From assembly GCA_910578795.1 (NCBI GenBank), contig CAJTSD010000019.1, forward strand, positions 1-63,418: DNA of 63,418 nucleotides, in the 5' to 3' direction. The position numbers and the translations under genes are program-made. This document shows, one piece after another, positions 6,987 through 16,403 of this stretch. Source of the DNA: an uncultured Lachnospiraceae bacterium. Lineage in GTDB: Bacteria > Bacillota > Clostridia > Lachnospirales > Lachnospiraceae. Numbering within the stretch: the first letter of the stretch is position 1; each line of letters starts with the position of its first letter. The notes under the pieces are model-generated. The model ran no database searches and was not told the origin of the DNA. It saw only the letters and a list, made by a program, of their open reading frames with translations.

Positions 6987-8321
6987 CTAAATTTTATAAA
7001 GATACGACGCGACTTCCCATGCCGTCACCTGCGCGTCATACTCCTTCCATGCCGCAATTTTGGATTCGTAATATTGATCAAACACTCGTTCTCCAAGCAA
7101 ATCACGTAAAAGAGAATCTTTTTTCATCTCATCACATGCCTGAAGCAGGTCTGTCGGAAGCTTCTCAATGCCGCGCTTTTTTGCCTCTTCTTCTGAAATA
7201 CGGTTAATATTGTCGCGCACCTCTTCCATTTCAGGCTCAATCTGATTTTTAATTCCATCAAGCCCTGCCATCAGACATGCCGCAATTGCAAGATAGGGAT
7301 TTGCGGAAGGATCCGGACTTCTAAGCTCTATCCTGGTATGCTCTCCCCTGATATTCGGAATCCGAATCAGCGGATTGGAGCCAAACGTGCTCCACGCAAT
7401 ATAAACAGGCGCCTCAAACCCCGGCTTTAGGCGTTTGTAGGAATTCACAAGCGGATTGGTCACGGCGCATATTCCCTTGACATGCTTCATCAGCCCGCCC
7501 ATGAAATAATATGCTTCCTTACTCAGCTTGTTTTTCCCTCCTAAATCATGGAACACGTTTTTTCCGTTCTTTGTCAGTGACATATTGATATGCATTCCCG
7601 ATCCGCAGAACTCCTTTCTTGGCTTTGGCATAAAGGTCGCATGCAGTCCGTAACGCTTTGCGATGGTTTTTACCGCAAGCTTAAAGGTCATGATATTGTC
7701 TGCCGTGGTCAATGCCTCGTCGTAACGAAAATCCACTTCATGCTGTGAAGGCGCCTTCTCGTGGTGACTTGCCTCCACGTCAAATCCCATATCCTCCAAA
7801 GTCAGGACAATGTCCCTTCTTGCATTCTCCCCGTTGTCAAGCGGTCCCATGTCAAAAAAGCCAGCCTGCTCGTCGGTGTTGGTTGTCGGTCTGCCGTTTT
7901 CGTCCGCATTAAACAGGAAAAACTCACACTCCGGTCCCACTTCAAAGGTATATCCCAGCTCTGCCGCCTGCTGAATCGCCTTCTTTAATATGTAGCGGCA
8001 ATCGCCCTCATACGGCGTACGGTCAGCACGGTATACATCGCAGATAAACCGCGCGACCTTGCCCTGCTGCGGTCTCCAGGGAAAAATCGTAAAGGTATTG
8101 AGATCCGGATAAAGATACATGTCCGCATTATCCGTGGGAAGCATTCCCTCAACGAGCGAACAGTCAAACATGCAGTCATTGCGAAGCGCCTTTTCCAACT
8201 GTCCCGCCGTAATCGCCACATTTTTAAAATTCCCCTCGATATCGGTAAACTGAAGGCGGATAAACTCCACATCCTCCTCCTCGACCAAATTGATGATATC
8301 CTTTTTTGTGTATTTTGCCAT
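6987..8321 (-). CDS. glnA: Glutamine synthetase, type I
   Basis: ATP-dependent amidation of glutamate with ammonia. The 444-residue length and blocks such as FTDIEGNFKNVAI, PSQHEVDFRYDEALTTADN, KPRKEFCGSGMHINMSL and RSPDPSANPYLA identify a GSI of the short (alpha) form lacking the adenylylation insertion, typical of Firmicutes. The start at 8321 is set by AAGGAGAATAGCAATATG. The 90-bp divergent region to the plus-strand gene at 8412 must hold its promoter; I could not identify a paired ANTAR-target hairpin there. Confidence 0.97.
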   Translation of the reverse strand: MAKYTKKDIINLVEEEDVEFIRLQFTDIEGNFKNVAITAGQLEKALRNDCMFDCSLVEGMLPTDNADMYLYPDLNTFTIFPWRPQQGKVARFICDVYRADRTPYEGDCRYILKKAIQQAAELGYTFEVGPECEFFLFNADENGRPTTNTDEQAGFFDMGPLDNGENARRDIVLTLEDMGFDVEASHHEKAPSQHEVDFRYDEALTTADNIMTFKLAVKTIAKRYGLHATFMPKPRKEFCGSGMHINMSLTKNGKNVFHDLGGKNKLSKEAYYFMGGLMKHVKGICAVTNPLVNSYKRLKPGFEAPVYIAWSTFGSNPLIRIPNIRGEHTRIELRSPDPSANPYLAIAACLMAGLDGIKNQIEPEMEEVRDNINRISEEEAKKRGIEKLPTDLLQACDEMKKDSLLRDLLGERVFDQYYESKIAAWKEYDAQVTAWEVASYLYKI

Positions 8322-8411
8322 ATTGCTATTCTCCTTTTTCATCAAATCATTATGCATAAACCCTTTCCCTGTTTCATACCTTAGTAAAAAGAATGAAACG
8401 GAGTCCTGCCT

Positions 8412-8927
8412 ATGAGCTCTCATACAAAAATCGTTGTCCTTCGTTCAAAGGAATTAGTTTATGCACTTGTGCTTATCGTGATAAGTGTACTTATAATAAT
8501 GACAGCTGTGTCACTTTTTGTTCCGTCAAAGGAAACTGCCGCGGAGCGTACGGAGCCTGAAACCCAAACGCAGCCGCAAAGCTCCAGTGAAGCTTCTTCT
8601 CCCCAATATGTTCCCGGCGTATACAGCAGTGCAATTAAGCTTGGCAATGCGAACGTAGAGCTGCAAATCACCGTAGATGAGAATCACATTAATTCCATCA
8701 CGCTCTTAAATCTTGACGAGTCGGTTTCGACGCTCTATCCTCTGATGCAGCCGACTTTGAATGAGCTTTCGGCAAGTATTTTGGAAAGCCAAAGCCTTGA
8801 CGGTATCAGCTACACTGATGAAAACCGTTATACCTCCATGCTGCTGATGCAGGCAATCCGCACAACGCTTGACAAGGCACTGGCATCGGAAAACGCCGAT
8901 TCCCCCGATATGAGCACTATTTACTAA
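8412..8927 (+). CDS. Membrane-anchored FMN-binding-like domain protein
   Basis: One N-terminal transmembrane segment (residues ~15-38) is followed by a Ser/Thr/Glu/Gln-rich linker and a ~100-residue extracytoplasmic domain (VPGVYSSAIKLGNANVELQITV, then LMQAIRTTLDKAL). The fold pattern resembles FMN_bind domains, but the canonical Ser/Thr flavinylation motif is not convincing, so flavin attachment is uncertain. It is divergent from glnA and overlaps the end of nadE by 11 bp on the opposite strand. A GGAGTCC is located upstream of the ATG. Confidence 0.65.
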   Translation: MSSHTKIVVLRSKELVYALVLIVISVLIIMTAVSLFVPSKETAAERTEPETQTQPQSSSEASSPQYVPGVYSSAIKLGNANVELQITVDENHINSITLLNLDESVSTLYPLMQPTLNELSASILESQSLDGISYTDENRYTSMLLMQAIRTTLDKALASENADSPDMSTIY

Positions 8928-10821
8928 GCTGCTCTAACTCGTCAAGCCATATCCGTGCACATGCATCTGATGGCATACGCAAATCGCCTCTTGGCGAGAG
9001 CGCCACGCTTCCGACCTTCGGTCCGTCCGGCAGACAGGAACGTTTAAACTGCTGCGCGAAAAATCTTCTGTAAAAGGTTTTGAGCCATTTTAAAATGACA
9101 TCTGTGTCATATTCCCCCTTAAAGGTCTGTACTGCAATGCGGTATACCTTTGAGGGAGGATAACTGCATCGGAGCATATAATAAAGGAAGAAGTCGTGCA
9201 GCTCATACGGACCTACCAAGTCCTCTGTCTTTTGGGATATTTTTCCGTTTTTTTCAGGCGGCAGAAGCTCCGGACTGACAGGGGTATCAATCACGTCTGA
9301 CAGTATGGCGGTCATCTCCTGATGATTGCAGGTATCAGCATAGTACTGTACAAGATGGCGCACCAGTGTCTTAGGCACTCCTACGTTTACGCCGTACATC
9401 GACATGTGATCGCCATTGTAGGTTGCCCAGCCAAGCGCAAGCTCCGACATATCTCCTGTTCCGATTACAAGTCCGTTTGTCTGATTGGCAATATCCATCA
9501 AAACCTGTGTTCTCTCTCGTGCCTGACCGTTTTCATATGTCACGTCATGATTGTCCTGACTTTGTCCGATATCTTCAAAATGCCGCAATACCGATTTTTT
9601 AATGTCCACCTCAATCAACTCGGCGCCACACGTTTTGGCAAGCCTGCAGGCATTGTCATATGTCCTGTCTGTCGTTCCAAAGCATGGCATTGTGACTGCC
9701 TTAATCGCACCTCGTTCCAGTCCCAGCATATCAAATGCCCGCACCGTTACAAGCAGCGCAAGCGTGGAATCCAGTCCTCCGGAAATGCCAATCACTGCCG
9801 CCTTTGCGCCAGTGTATTCCATGCGCTTCTTCAAGCCGTTTGCCTGAATGGAAAGGATTTGCTCACACCGTTTTGTCTTTGTCATTTCATCGGATGGCAC
9901 AAAAGGCATCCGGTTAAAGGTTCTTGTAAACTCTGTTTTTTGCGTTTTTTCATAATGAAAGGAAACAACAAGATACGGATGCTTATTCTTTGGCACAAAG
10001 GTTGTCATACGCCTGCGCTCCATGCAAAGCTTCTGTACATCAATATCCGTATATAAAATTCCTGTGGTAAACGGCTTACTTTCCGCAAGTACCGTACCGT
10101 TCTCCGCAATGATGTTATGTCCGCTATACACAACATCCTGCGTGGACTCCCCGTCTCCTGCGCTCGCATAGACATATGCCGCCAAAAGTCTTGCACTTGT
10201 CGCTTTCACAAGCTCTTGTCTGTAGGTGTCTTTTCCAACCAAATCATTGCTTGCGGAAAGATTCACGATCACATCCGCTCCCGCAAGCGCATGGCGTGTA
10301 CTTGGCGTATCTGCCGACCACACGTCCTCACAAATCTCGCATCCTACAACAAGCCCGTCCACATTGTCACAGACAAACAGAATATCCGGTCCAAAAGGGA
10401 CTTCGTTATCCGTAGTTTCCTTTCCCGGCGCAAAATGCCTTGCCTCATAAAACTCTGCATAGGACGGGATATTTTCTTTTGGAATATATGCAAGGATTTC
10501 CCCGCCTTTTAGAACCGCCGCCGCATTATAGAGTTTTTGCTCCTGTTCCACCGGAAGTCCCACGAAAATGAGCGCGTCCGTATCCTTTGTATGCTCCGCA
10601 ATTTCCAACAGCGCCTTTTTCGCCTCACGCAAAAGCCTGTCCTGCAAAAACAAATCGCCGCAGGTGTACCCTGTAATGCAAAGCTCTGGCAGCACAATGA
10701 TTTTTGCGCCTGCGCCGTCCGCCTCCAAAATCAGATTTGTAATCTCATGCGCATTGTACGTGGTATCTGCCACCTTAATTTTGGGAGTGACTGCTGCCAC
10801 CTTGATAAATCCGTCAACCAT
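8917..10821 (-). CDS. nadE: Glutamine-dependent NAD+ synthetase
   Basis: Final step of NAD biosynthesis: amidation of deamido-NAD. The N-terminal nitrilase-type glutaminase (about residues 1-290) shows the Glu-Lys-Cys triad blocks LPELCITGYT, IPKENIPSYAEFYE and CEICEDVW. The C-terminal synthetase shows the PP-loop VIGISGGLDST and GTGDMSELALGW. The 634-residue length is normal for the two-domain enzyme. Initiation uses GGAAAGGAGC placed 12 bases before the ATG, with a GTG directly after the SD, a near match to the double-start motif noted elsewhere. It is the last gene of a run with hslO. Confidence 0.97.
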   Translation of the reverse strand: MVDGFIKVAAVTPKIKVADTTYNAHEITNLILEADGAGAKIIVLPELCITGYTCGDLFLQDRLLREAKKALLEIAEHTKDTDALIFVGLPVEQEQKLYNAAAVLKGGEILAYIPKENIPSYAEFYEARHFAPGKETTDNEVPFGPDILFVCDNVDGLVVGCEICEDVWSADTPSTRHALAGADVIVNLSASNDLVGKDTYRQELVKATSARLLAAYVYASAGDGESTQDVVYSGHNIIAENGTVLAESKPFTTGILYTDIDVQKLCMERRRMTTFVPKNKHPYLVVSFHYEKTQKTEFTRTFNRMPFVPSDEMTKTKRCEQILSIQANGLKKRMEYTGAKAAVIGISGGLDSTLALLVTVRAFDMLGLERGAIKAVTMPCFGTTDRTYDNACRLAKTCGAELIEVDIKKSVLRHFEDIGQSQDNHDVTYENGQARERTQVLMDIANQTNGLVIGTGDMSELALGWATYNGDHMSMYGVNVGVPKTLVRHLVQYYADTCNHQEMTAILSDVIDTPVSPELLPPEKNGKISQKTEDLVGPYELHDFFLYYMLRCSYPPSKVYRIAVQTFKGEYDTDVILKWLKTFYRRFFAQQFKRSCLPDGPKVGSVALSPRGDLRMPSDACARIWLDELEQLSK

Positions 10822-10851
10822 TTTACCGTCACGCTCCTTTCCAAGACATGC

Positions 10852-11730
10852 CTACTTCCCTGCCTTCAACAGCTCCTTTAAGTCTTCTATTTCAAAGTTA
10901 TAAATTCTATCGCAAAACTGACATCGTACCTCCACAGGCTTTGCGTCGTCTATCATTTCCTGAATATCCTTTTTCCCGATACTGATAAGCGCCCGCTCCA
11001 CATGCTCACGGCTGCAGTCGCATAAATACTGTGCAGGGATTGTATCATTGATTTCCAGTCCCAAATCGCCTAAAAGAAGTTCCAAAAGCTGCTCCGGCGT
11101 GTTTCCCGCATCGAGAATGTTTGTAACGCTGTCCATCATTTTAAGTTTTTCCTCAAGTGCATAAATGGTTTCATCTTCAGCAAATGGCATCAACTGTATG
11201 ATAAATCCGCCTGCCTGTCTAACCGTGTTATCCTTCTCCATCAATACCCCAAGACCGACAGCCGATGGCACCTGCTCCGAGGTTGCAAAATAATAGGTCA
11301 GATCCTCCGCAATTTCTCCCGTCTGTATTTGAGTTTGTCCCACATAGGGCTCTTTTAAACCCATATCCTTGATAACACTCAAAATTCCGTTACCGACCGC
11401 ACCGCCAACGTCTAACTTCCCAAGCGCATTCGGTGGCAGCATGACCTGCGGTTCCAAAGCCGCTCCTTTTACATTCGCATGGGAATCCGCATTGACCGTA
11501 AGCCCTCTTACCGGACCATCACAGTGAATCTGCATTGTAAGCACGTCTTTCTCCCCTTTTAACATACTTCCCATCATTGCCGCAGCCGTAAGAAGCCGTC
11601 CAAGCCCCGCCGTTACCACTGGACTTGTATTGTGGATTCTTCTCGCCTCCTCGACGAGTTCTTTGGAAGTAACTGCAAACGCACGAATCTGCGCATTTGC
11701 TGCGGTTGCCCTTACAATATAATCCTTCAT
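10852..11730 (-). CDS. hslO: Redox-regulated chaperone Hsp33
   Basis: Hsp33 holds unfolding proteins during oxidative stress. The C-terminal zinc/redox switch is intact: CDC followed 30-odd residues later by CQFC. The N-terminal body (IVRATAANAQIRAFAVTSKELVEEA) is typical and the length of 292 residues is normal. Its start overlaps the stop of the methyltransferase gene by four bases, indicating translational coupling. Confidence 0.95.
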   Translation of the reverse strand: MKDYIVRATAANAQIRAFAVTSKELVEEARRIHNTSPVVTAGLGRLLTAAAMMGSMLKGEKDVLTMQIHCDGPVRGLTVNADSHANVKGAALEPQVMLPPNALGKLDVGGAVGNGILSVIKDMGLKEPYVGQTQIQTGEIAEDLTYYFATSEQVPSAVGLGVLMEKDNTVRQAGGFIIQLMPFAEDETIYALEEKLKMMDSVTNILDAGNTPEQLLELLLGDLGLEINDTIPAQYLCDCSREHVERALISIGKKDIQEMIDDAKPVEVRCQFCDRIYNFEIEDLKELLKAGK

Positions 11731-12503
11731 GATAAATCCTTACCCCTTTCTTTTGCGATACAGTATATCCGTTCGCTTGTGTCCGTAATCCCAGAAAGCG
11801 TATCGGCATCATATGCCGCAACGAACTCCAGTTCTGCCTCCTTAAGCAATTTCTTCATTTCCTCAAGCGTATAACCTTTTTGAAAATGCTCCTCCGAAAA
11901 ACGCAAAAAAAGCTCCTGACCACGTTCAGTAACTTCTTCGTTTCTCACAAACAAGGTAAGGTCATACGCATTGATACAACTTTCTTTGTCATAAAAATTT
12001 TCCCATATAAAGCTGCATTCCTCTCTGTTTTCCGCTATTGTTGCGTCGCCGATTGTTTCGTATTTATATTTGGTATTAAAGTCAAACATAAAAATCCCGC
12101 CCGGATCAAGATAATTGTTTACGAGCCGAAAGCACGCGGTAAGATCCGCATCCTCAAGCAGATAATTGATGCTGTCGCACACGCTTACCACCGCGCGCAC
12201 CGTGCCATATAACTCAAATTCCCGCATATCCTGATTGAGATATAAAATATCATACCCTGACTTCTCACGTTTGCTGATTGCAAGATTCAACATTTCATCC
12301 GACAGATCAATTCCGATCATGTCATAGCCTTTTTTCGCAAGAAGCTCTGTCATGCAGCCCGTGCCGCAGCCAAGCTCCAGCACAAGCCCGTCCCTGATAC
12401 CATGCCTTATAAGCTCACGTACAATATTTTCACACCACACATCATAGGGGGTTTCATCCATAAAACGGTCATACACCGCCGCAAATCCTGTATATTCTTC
12501 CAT
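11727..12503 (-). CDS. Class I SAM-dependent methyltransferase
   Basis: The Rossmann SAM-binding motif LELGCGTGCMTELLAKKGYDMIGIDLS lies near residues 41-67, followed by the usual motif II/III blocks (AVVSVCDSINYLL, GIFMFDFN). About 258 residues with a C-terminal alpha/beta cap. The substrate cannot be told from sequence. It is embedded between popT and hslO with one-base and minus-four-base junctions, so it belongs to that operon. Confidence 0.85.
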   Translation of the reverse strand: MEEYTGFAAVYDRFMDETPYDVWCENIVRELIRHGIRDGLVLELGCGTGCMTELLAKKGYDMIGIDLSDEMLNLAISKREKSGYDILYLNQDMREFELYGTVRAVVSVCDSINYLLEDADLTACFRLVNNYLDPGGIFMFDFNTKYKYETIGDATIAENREECSFIWENFYDKESCINAYDLTLFVRNEEVTERGQELFLRFSEEHFQKGYTLEEMKKLLKEAELEFVAAYDADTLSGITDTSERIYCIAKERGKDLS

Positions 12504-12504
12504 A

Positions 12505-13362
12505 TCATGCCCCGATTTTCATTGAGATACAAAAGCCCACTGCCAACAGCACAACACCCGAAAGAATCTCAACCACGCCAATTGTTCCGACTTCCATCAT
12601 AATCAGAATCGCAATCGGCGACGCCACAATCAGCCCGATAATCGCCCAATAGGTAATTGCCGGAAATTTTTTAAGCATAAACTCAATCAGCTTTGCCACT
12701 GCCACAATCCCGACTACCACACCAATGCCAAACGGCACGAGTATGACAAAGGTATCCAAAAGCGCAGGAATATCAAATGCCCGAAGTGCGTCAATGCATT
12801 CGTTAATGGTATTGATTATCGTGTTGTAATAACCCAAAACCATCATAATCATAGAGCCGCTCACGCCTGGAATCACCATTGTAGCCGCCGCAATTACACC
12901 GACAAAAAACAGCTTCAATACGTTTCCTGCACTTAGCGTAATATCCGCATCCGCACCACTGCCTTCACCCACAAATGCCAGTACGGTAACCAACACAAAA
13001 AACAGTAAAAAAGCAATCACCTGCGGAAGTCTGACTGTTACACCCTTCACCTTCCTATATATAATGGGAAGTCCTCCTAAAATCAAACCAATAAAAAACA
13101 GATTTGTCTGTAGCGGGAACCGTGGAAAAAGCACTTCCGAAAACAGCTTTGCAAAAAACGCGATTGCAAGCAGCATGCCAATCGCAATCGGCACAAGAAG
13201 CGCAACCGTTTCCTTCAAACGCTTGACAAAATGCGTCAGCACCAAAATCAGTCTGTCATAGATCCCCATTGACACCATCATTGTTCCGCCGCTTACGCCC
13301 GGAATCACATTTGAGATTCCAATAACGATCCCGCGTAAAATATTAAATATAAATTCTTTCAT
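12505..13362 (-). CDS. popT: DUF368 polyprenyl-phosphate transporter (PopT family)
   Basis: This polytopic membrane protein of 285 residues has the internally duplicated DUF368 signature: SNVIPGVSGGTMMVSMGIYD in the first half and ATMVIPGVSGSMIMMVLGYY in the second. DUF368 members have been shown to return undecaprenyl phosphate to the cytoplasmic face, recycling the lipid carrier. This fits the MEP and uppS genes elsewhere in the window. The start at 13362 is preferred; the ATG at 13374 lies one base after AAAGGAG and forms the double-start motif. It is followed without gap by the methyltransferase. Confidence 0.9.
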   Translation of the reverse strand: MKEFIFNILRGIVIGISNVIPGVSGGTMMVSMGIYDRLILVLTHFVKRLKETVALLVPIAIGMLLAIAFFAKLFSEVLFPRFPLQTNLFFIGLILGGLPIIYRKVKGVTVRLPQVIAFLLFFVLVTVLAFVGEGSGADADITLSAGNVLKLFFVGVIAAATMVIPGVSGSMIMMVLGYYNTIINTINECIDALRAFDIPALLDTFVILVPFGIGVVVGIVAVAKLIEFMLKKFPAITYWAIIGLIVASPIAILIMMEVGTIGVVEILSGVVLLAVGFCISMKIGA

Positions 13363-13404
13363 AAAATAAACCATTCTCCTTTCACGGTAACATTGTAAAC
13401 CATT

Positions 13405-14463
13405 CTATTTATCTTTTAAATACTGTTCCAAAAAATCAAGCACGGTCTTCATCTCATCGTCTGTTCCGATTGAGATCCGCAGATAATTTTCAATACGCGG
13501 CTTGTTCCAGTGTCTCACATAGATTTCATTCTGCCGTAACACATCAAAGATCTCCTGTGCCGGCACACGTTTATGGGTTGCAAAAATAAAATTTGTTTTC
13601 GAGTCCAAAAAAACAAAATCCAGCTTGGATAAACGCTTTTTTGTATTTTCCCTTGTTTCCATTATTTTTGCCGTAACGCGATTAAAATACTCCTCATTCT
13701 GCACCGATGCAATACCAGCTTTTATTGTCACAGTATTCATGGTGTAGGAATTAAAAGAAAACTTTACGTCATTTAAGTATTTTATCAGTTTTTTGCTCCC
13801 CATCGCATATCCGATACGTAATCCTGCCAGCGCACGTGATTTTGAAAACGTCTGCACTACAAGAAGGTTTTCATATTTATTAATAAGGGACACGCAGCTC
13901 TTACCGCCAAAATCCACATATGCCTCGTCAACAATCACCACAGAATCCGGATTTGCCTTTATGATGTCCTCAAAAAAGGAAGGTTCTTCACATACGCCCG
14001 TCGGTGCATTTGGGTTTGCAATAACGATTCCGCCGTTTTCCTTATAATAATCGGATTTACTGATTCGGAAATTTTCATCTAAGGACTGATATTCATACGA
14101 AATCCTGTATAAATCTGCCCATACATCATAAAATGAGTATGTAATATCTGGAAACAGGATTGGTTTATCAGAGTGAAAAAAGGTGAGAAACGCCATTGCA
14201 AGCACATCGTCCGATCCGACACCCACAAACACCTGATCCTTTGAAAGGCCGTGCCTTTTTGCAAGTACCGCCACAAGCTCTGATACATCAGGATCCGGAT
14301 ACTTACGCAGTATATTATAGTCAAATCCGTGCAGCACACATTCCACCTCCGGTGCCGGCGGATAGGGACACTCATTCGTGTTTAATTTGATAACGTTTTT
14401 ATTTTGTGGCTGTTCGCCTGCCACATAGGGTACGACTTTCCGCACGTTTTTTTCCCAACTCAT
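13405..14463 (-). CDS. hisC: Histidinol-phosphate aminotransferase-type PLP enzyme
   Basis: A class I/II aminotransferase of 352 residues with HisC-like blocks: VVPYVAGEQP, KLNTNECPYPP, VFVGVGSDDVL, NPNAPTG, VDEAYVDF, and the PLP-lysine block FSKSRALAGLRIGY. HisC transfers the amino group in histidine synthesis; without other his genes nearby, the enzyme could also act on aromatic or other substrates. The start at 14463 follows GGAGATAAAATAATG. A good promoter is upstream. Confidence 0.85.
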   Translation of the reverse strand: MSWEKNVRKVVPYVAGEQPQNKNVIKLNTNECPYPPAPEVECVLHGFDYNILRKYPDPDVSELVAVLAKRHGLSKDQVFVGVGSDDVLAMAFLTFFHSDKPILFPDITYSFYDVWADLYRISYEYQSLDENFRISKSDYYKENGGIVIANPNAPTGVCEEPSFFEDIIKANPDSVVIVDEAYVDFGGKSCVSLINKYENLLVVQTFSKSRALAGLRIGYAMGSKKLIKYLNDVKFSFNSYTMNTVTIKAGIASVQNEEYFNRVTAKIMETRENTKKRLSKLDFVFLDSKTNFIFATHKRVPAQEIFDVLRQNEIYVRHWNKPRIENYLRISIGTDDEMKTVLDFLEQYLKDK

Positions 14464-14522
14464 TATTTTATCTCCTAACAGCAATTTCGCAAATATTATG
14501 GTAAATTTTTCTACTGCCATTA

Positions 14523-14551
14523 ATAATAGCAAACTTTTTTACTTTATGCAA
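14523..14551 (-). promoter_or_regulatory. Promoter of the aminotransferase gene
   Basis: On the minus strand TTGCAT (14546-14551), a 17-base spacer and TATTAT (14523-14528) match a sigma-A promoter about 60 bp before the ATG at 14463. Confidence 0.65.
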
Positions 14552-14633
14552 TTCATAATATGATTGACTATAAAAGAATTTCATTTTACTATTGAATTAC
14601 AGATTATGCCAAAACAACAAACCGGAGGTATCA

Positions 14634-16403
14634 ATGTATCATTTTAAGCTATTTTTAAACAGCTTTCTTGCACTGTTTGCCATTATGAGACTGACAGGCA
14701 TGAGCACCAGAAATCCTGTCTCAATCATTGTTTTTATTATGTTCTTATTTATATTTTCAGGCTTAAACAGTGACAGCACCGAAAGCCATATTGCATCTAA
14801 GGATCCTTTTATCGCTGCCGCTCTTGCCCTAATTTTCTGTACCCTCACACTTGCTGCCAAATATGAGTTCCTATTGGGTACGATAACAAGCACGCTTTTT
14901 TGTGCTATAATACTGCTCTTTACATGGTTTGGACTTTTCTTGGTTTATTTTTATTTTTCCATATGGCTCCTACAGGCAACAGGACGGCTGCACATCACCG
15001 GAAGCACTTATTCATCAGCGTGGCTGAGTATTGTAACCATTATCTCATGTATGTTGTGCTGGTCTTTTTATTTCCTGCATGAGTATCCCGGTGTTATGAC
15101 GCCTGACAGTATTAATCAGTATGCTCAGGTAATCGGCGCTTATGAACTTAGCAATCATCATTCTATCGTGCATACGGCATTGATTGGATTCTTTTACAAT
15201 ATCGGTCTTGCATTCACCGGAAATGTTCATTTGGGGCTTGCATTCTACACGCTTGCACAAATGCTTTTTATGGCGCTTGTCGCAGGATATGTTGTCAGAA
15301 CAATGCAAAAGGCAAATATAATAACGCCCGTAATTATAATAACGATACTTTTTTATGCGCTGATTCCTTATCATGGAATTTATGCAGTCACGATTTGGAA
15401 AGATATTCCGTTCGCAGGCTGTTTTACATTATTCTCGGCTGCACTGATGCGTTTTTTTCTTCGTGGGAACGCGGCAGTCACATCGGGACATGCACCAAAG
15501 TTATATTGGGGAGAATATTTTTCCCTAGTTCTCCCATACATCTTTTCAGGCATTATGCTTTGCCTGCTTCGCACCAATGGCTGGTATGCGTTTTTAGCAT
15601 CACTGCCTTTTATTCTGCTGGTATACCGCAAAAGCTGGCGCACGATGCTCCCAATCCACGCAATCATCCTGCTTCTTGTTCTTTTTGTAAAGTATCCTGT
15701 AATGCAGGTTTATGACATTAAGCAGGCGGACTTTGTCGAATCATTGTCTGTTCCGATACAACAGATTGCACGAGTTGTCGCTCTGAATGAAAGCATGGAT
15801 GAAAGTCAGATTACATTTGTTCAAAATATTATGGACGTAACAAGGGTTGCCGAAGTATATCAGCCGGATGTTTCTGACGGCATTAAAAATCTAGTCCGAG
15901 AGAACGGAAGCGACTATTTTGAAACACATAAGAGTGCTTTTTTCAAAAATTGGTTTATGATCGGTTTATCACATCCTAAGACATATTTTGACGCATATGT
16001 GGCGCAGACTGTCGGTTTCTGGTATCCGGATGTGTCTTACCGGGCGGGACTTGCAGACGGTATTTACCCGAATGAATTCGGACTCTCCTGGCAGCCTGTT
16101 CTAAGCGGAAGCGCAATTGTAAAAATCAGGGAAATCCTGTTTAAACTGCATGATCTGATTCCGCTCTACGGAATACTTTGGAGCATGGGCTTTATGCTGT
16201 GGACTTTAATTCTGACAATTGCCCTTAGCATTCGCAATGAGCAGACTGCCAATGCATTAATCGGACTCCCCGTGTTTTTGCTAATGCTGACATTCATAAT
16301 TGCCACACCTGTCGCCACGGAATTTCGATATGCATACGCATTATTTTTCGGCATGCCGATTTTCCTCACCGTTCCGTTTGTCCATGAAAGAAGCCAACTT
16401 TAA
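14634..16403 (+). CDS. Polytopic membrane protein, possible GT-C glycosyltransferase (DUF6020-like)
   Basis: A 589-residue protein with about a dozen hydrophobic helices and one large hydrophilic loop between residues ~360 and 490. After the early helices comes FLHEYPGVMTPDSINQY, a Pro-Gly...Asp block in the first extracytoplasmic loop, reminiscent of GT-C glycosyltransferases that use lipid-linked sugars. From memory this pattern occurs in DUF6020 proteins of Lachnospiraceae; the enzymatic role is inference. The start at 14634 follows CCGGAGGTATCA. The 3' end overlaps by four bases the end of the convergent lipoprotein gene. Confidence 0.75.
   Translation: MYHFKLFLNSFLALFAIMRLTGMSTRNPVSIIVFIMFLFIFSGLNSDSTESHIASKDPFIAAALALIFCTLTLAAKYEFLLGTITSTLFCAIILLFTWFGLFLVYFYFSIWLLQATGRLHITGSTYSSAWLSIVTIISCMLCWSFYFLHEYPGVMTPDSINQYAQVIGAYELSNHHSIVHTALIGFFYNIGLAFTGNVHLGLAFYTLAQMLFMALVAGYVVRTMQKANIITPVIIITILFYALIPYHGIYAVTIWKDIPFAGCFTLFSAALMRFFLRGNAAVTSGHAPKLYWGEYFSLVLPYIFSGIMLCLLRTNGWYAFLASLPFILLVYRKSWRTMLPIHAIILLLVLFVKYPVMQVYDIKQADFVESLSVPIQQIARVVALNESMDESQITFVQNIMDVTRVAEVYQPDVSDGIKNLVRENGSDYFETHKSAFFKNWFMIGLSHPKTYFDAYVAQTVGFWYPDVSYRAGLADGIYPNEFGLSWQPVLSGSAIVKIREILFKLHDLIPLYGILWSMGFMLWTLILTIALSIRNEQTANALIGLPVFLLMLTFIIATPVATEFRYAYALFFGMPIFLTVPFVHERSQL

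Noticed and set aside
9322..10056. 244-residue plus-strand ORF opposite nadE
   Set aside because: Antisense shadow of a well-supported gene, with no ribosome site or recognisable domain.
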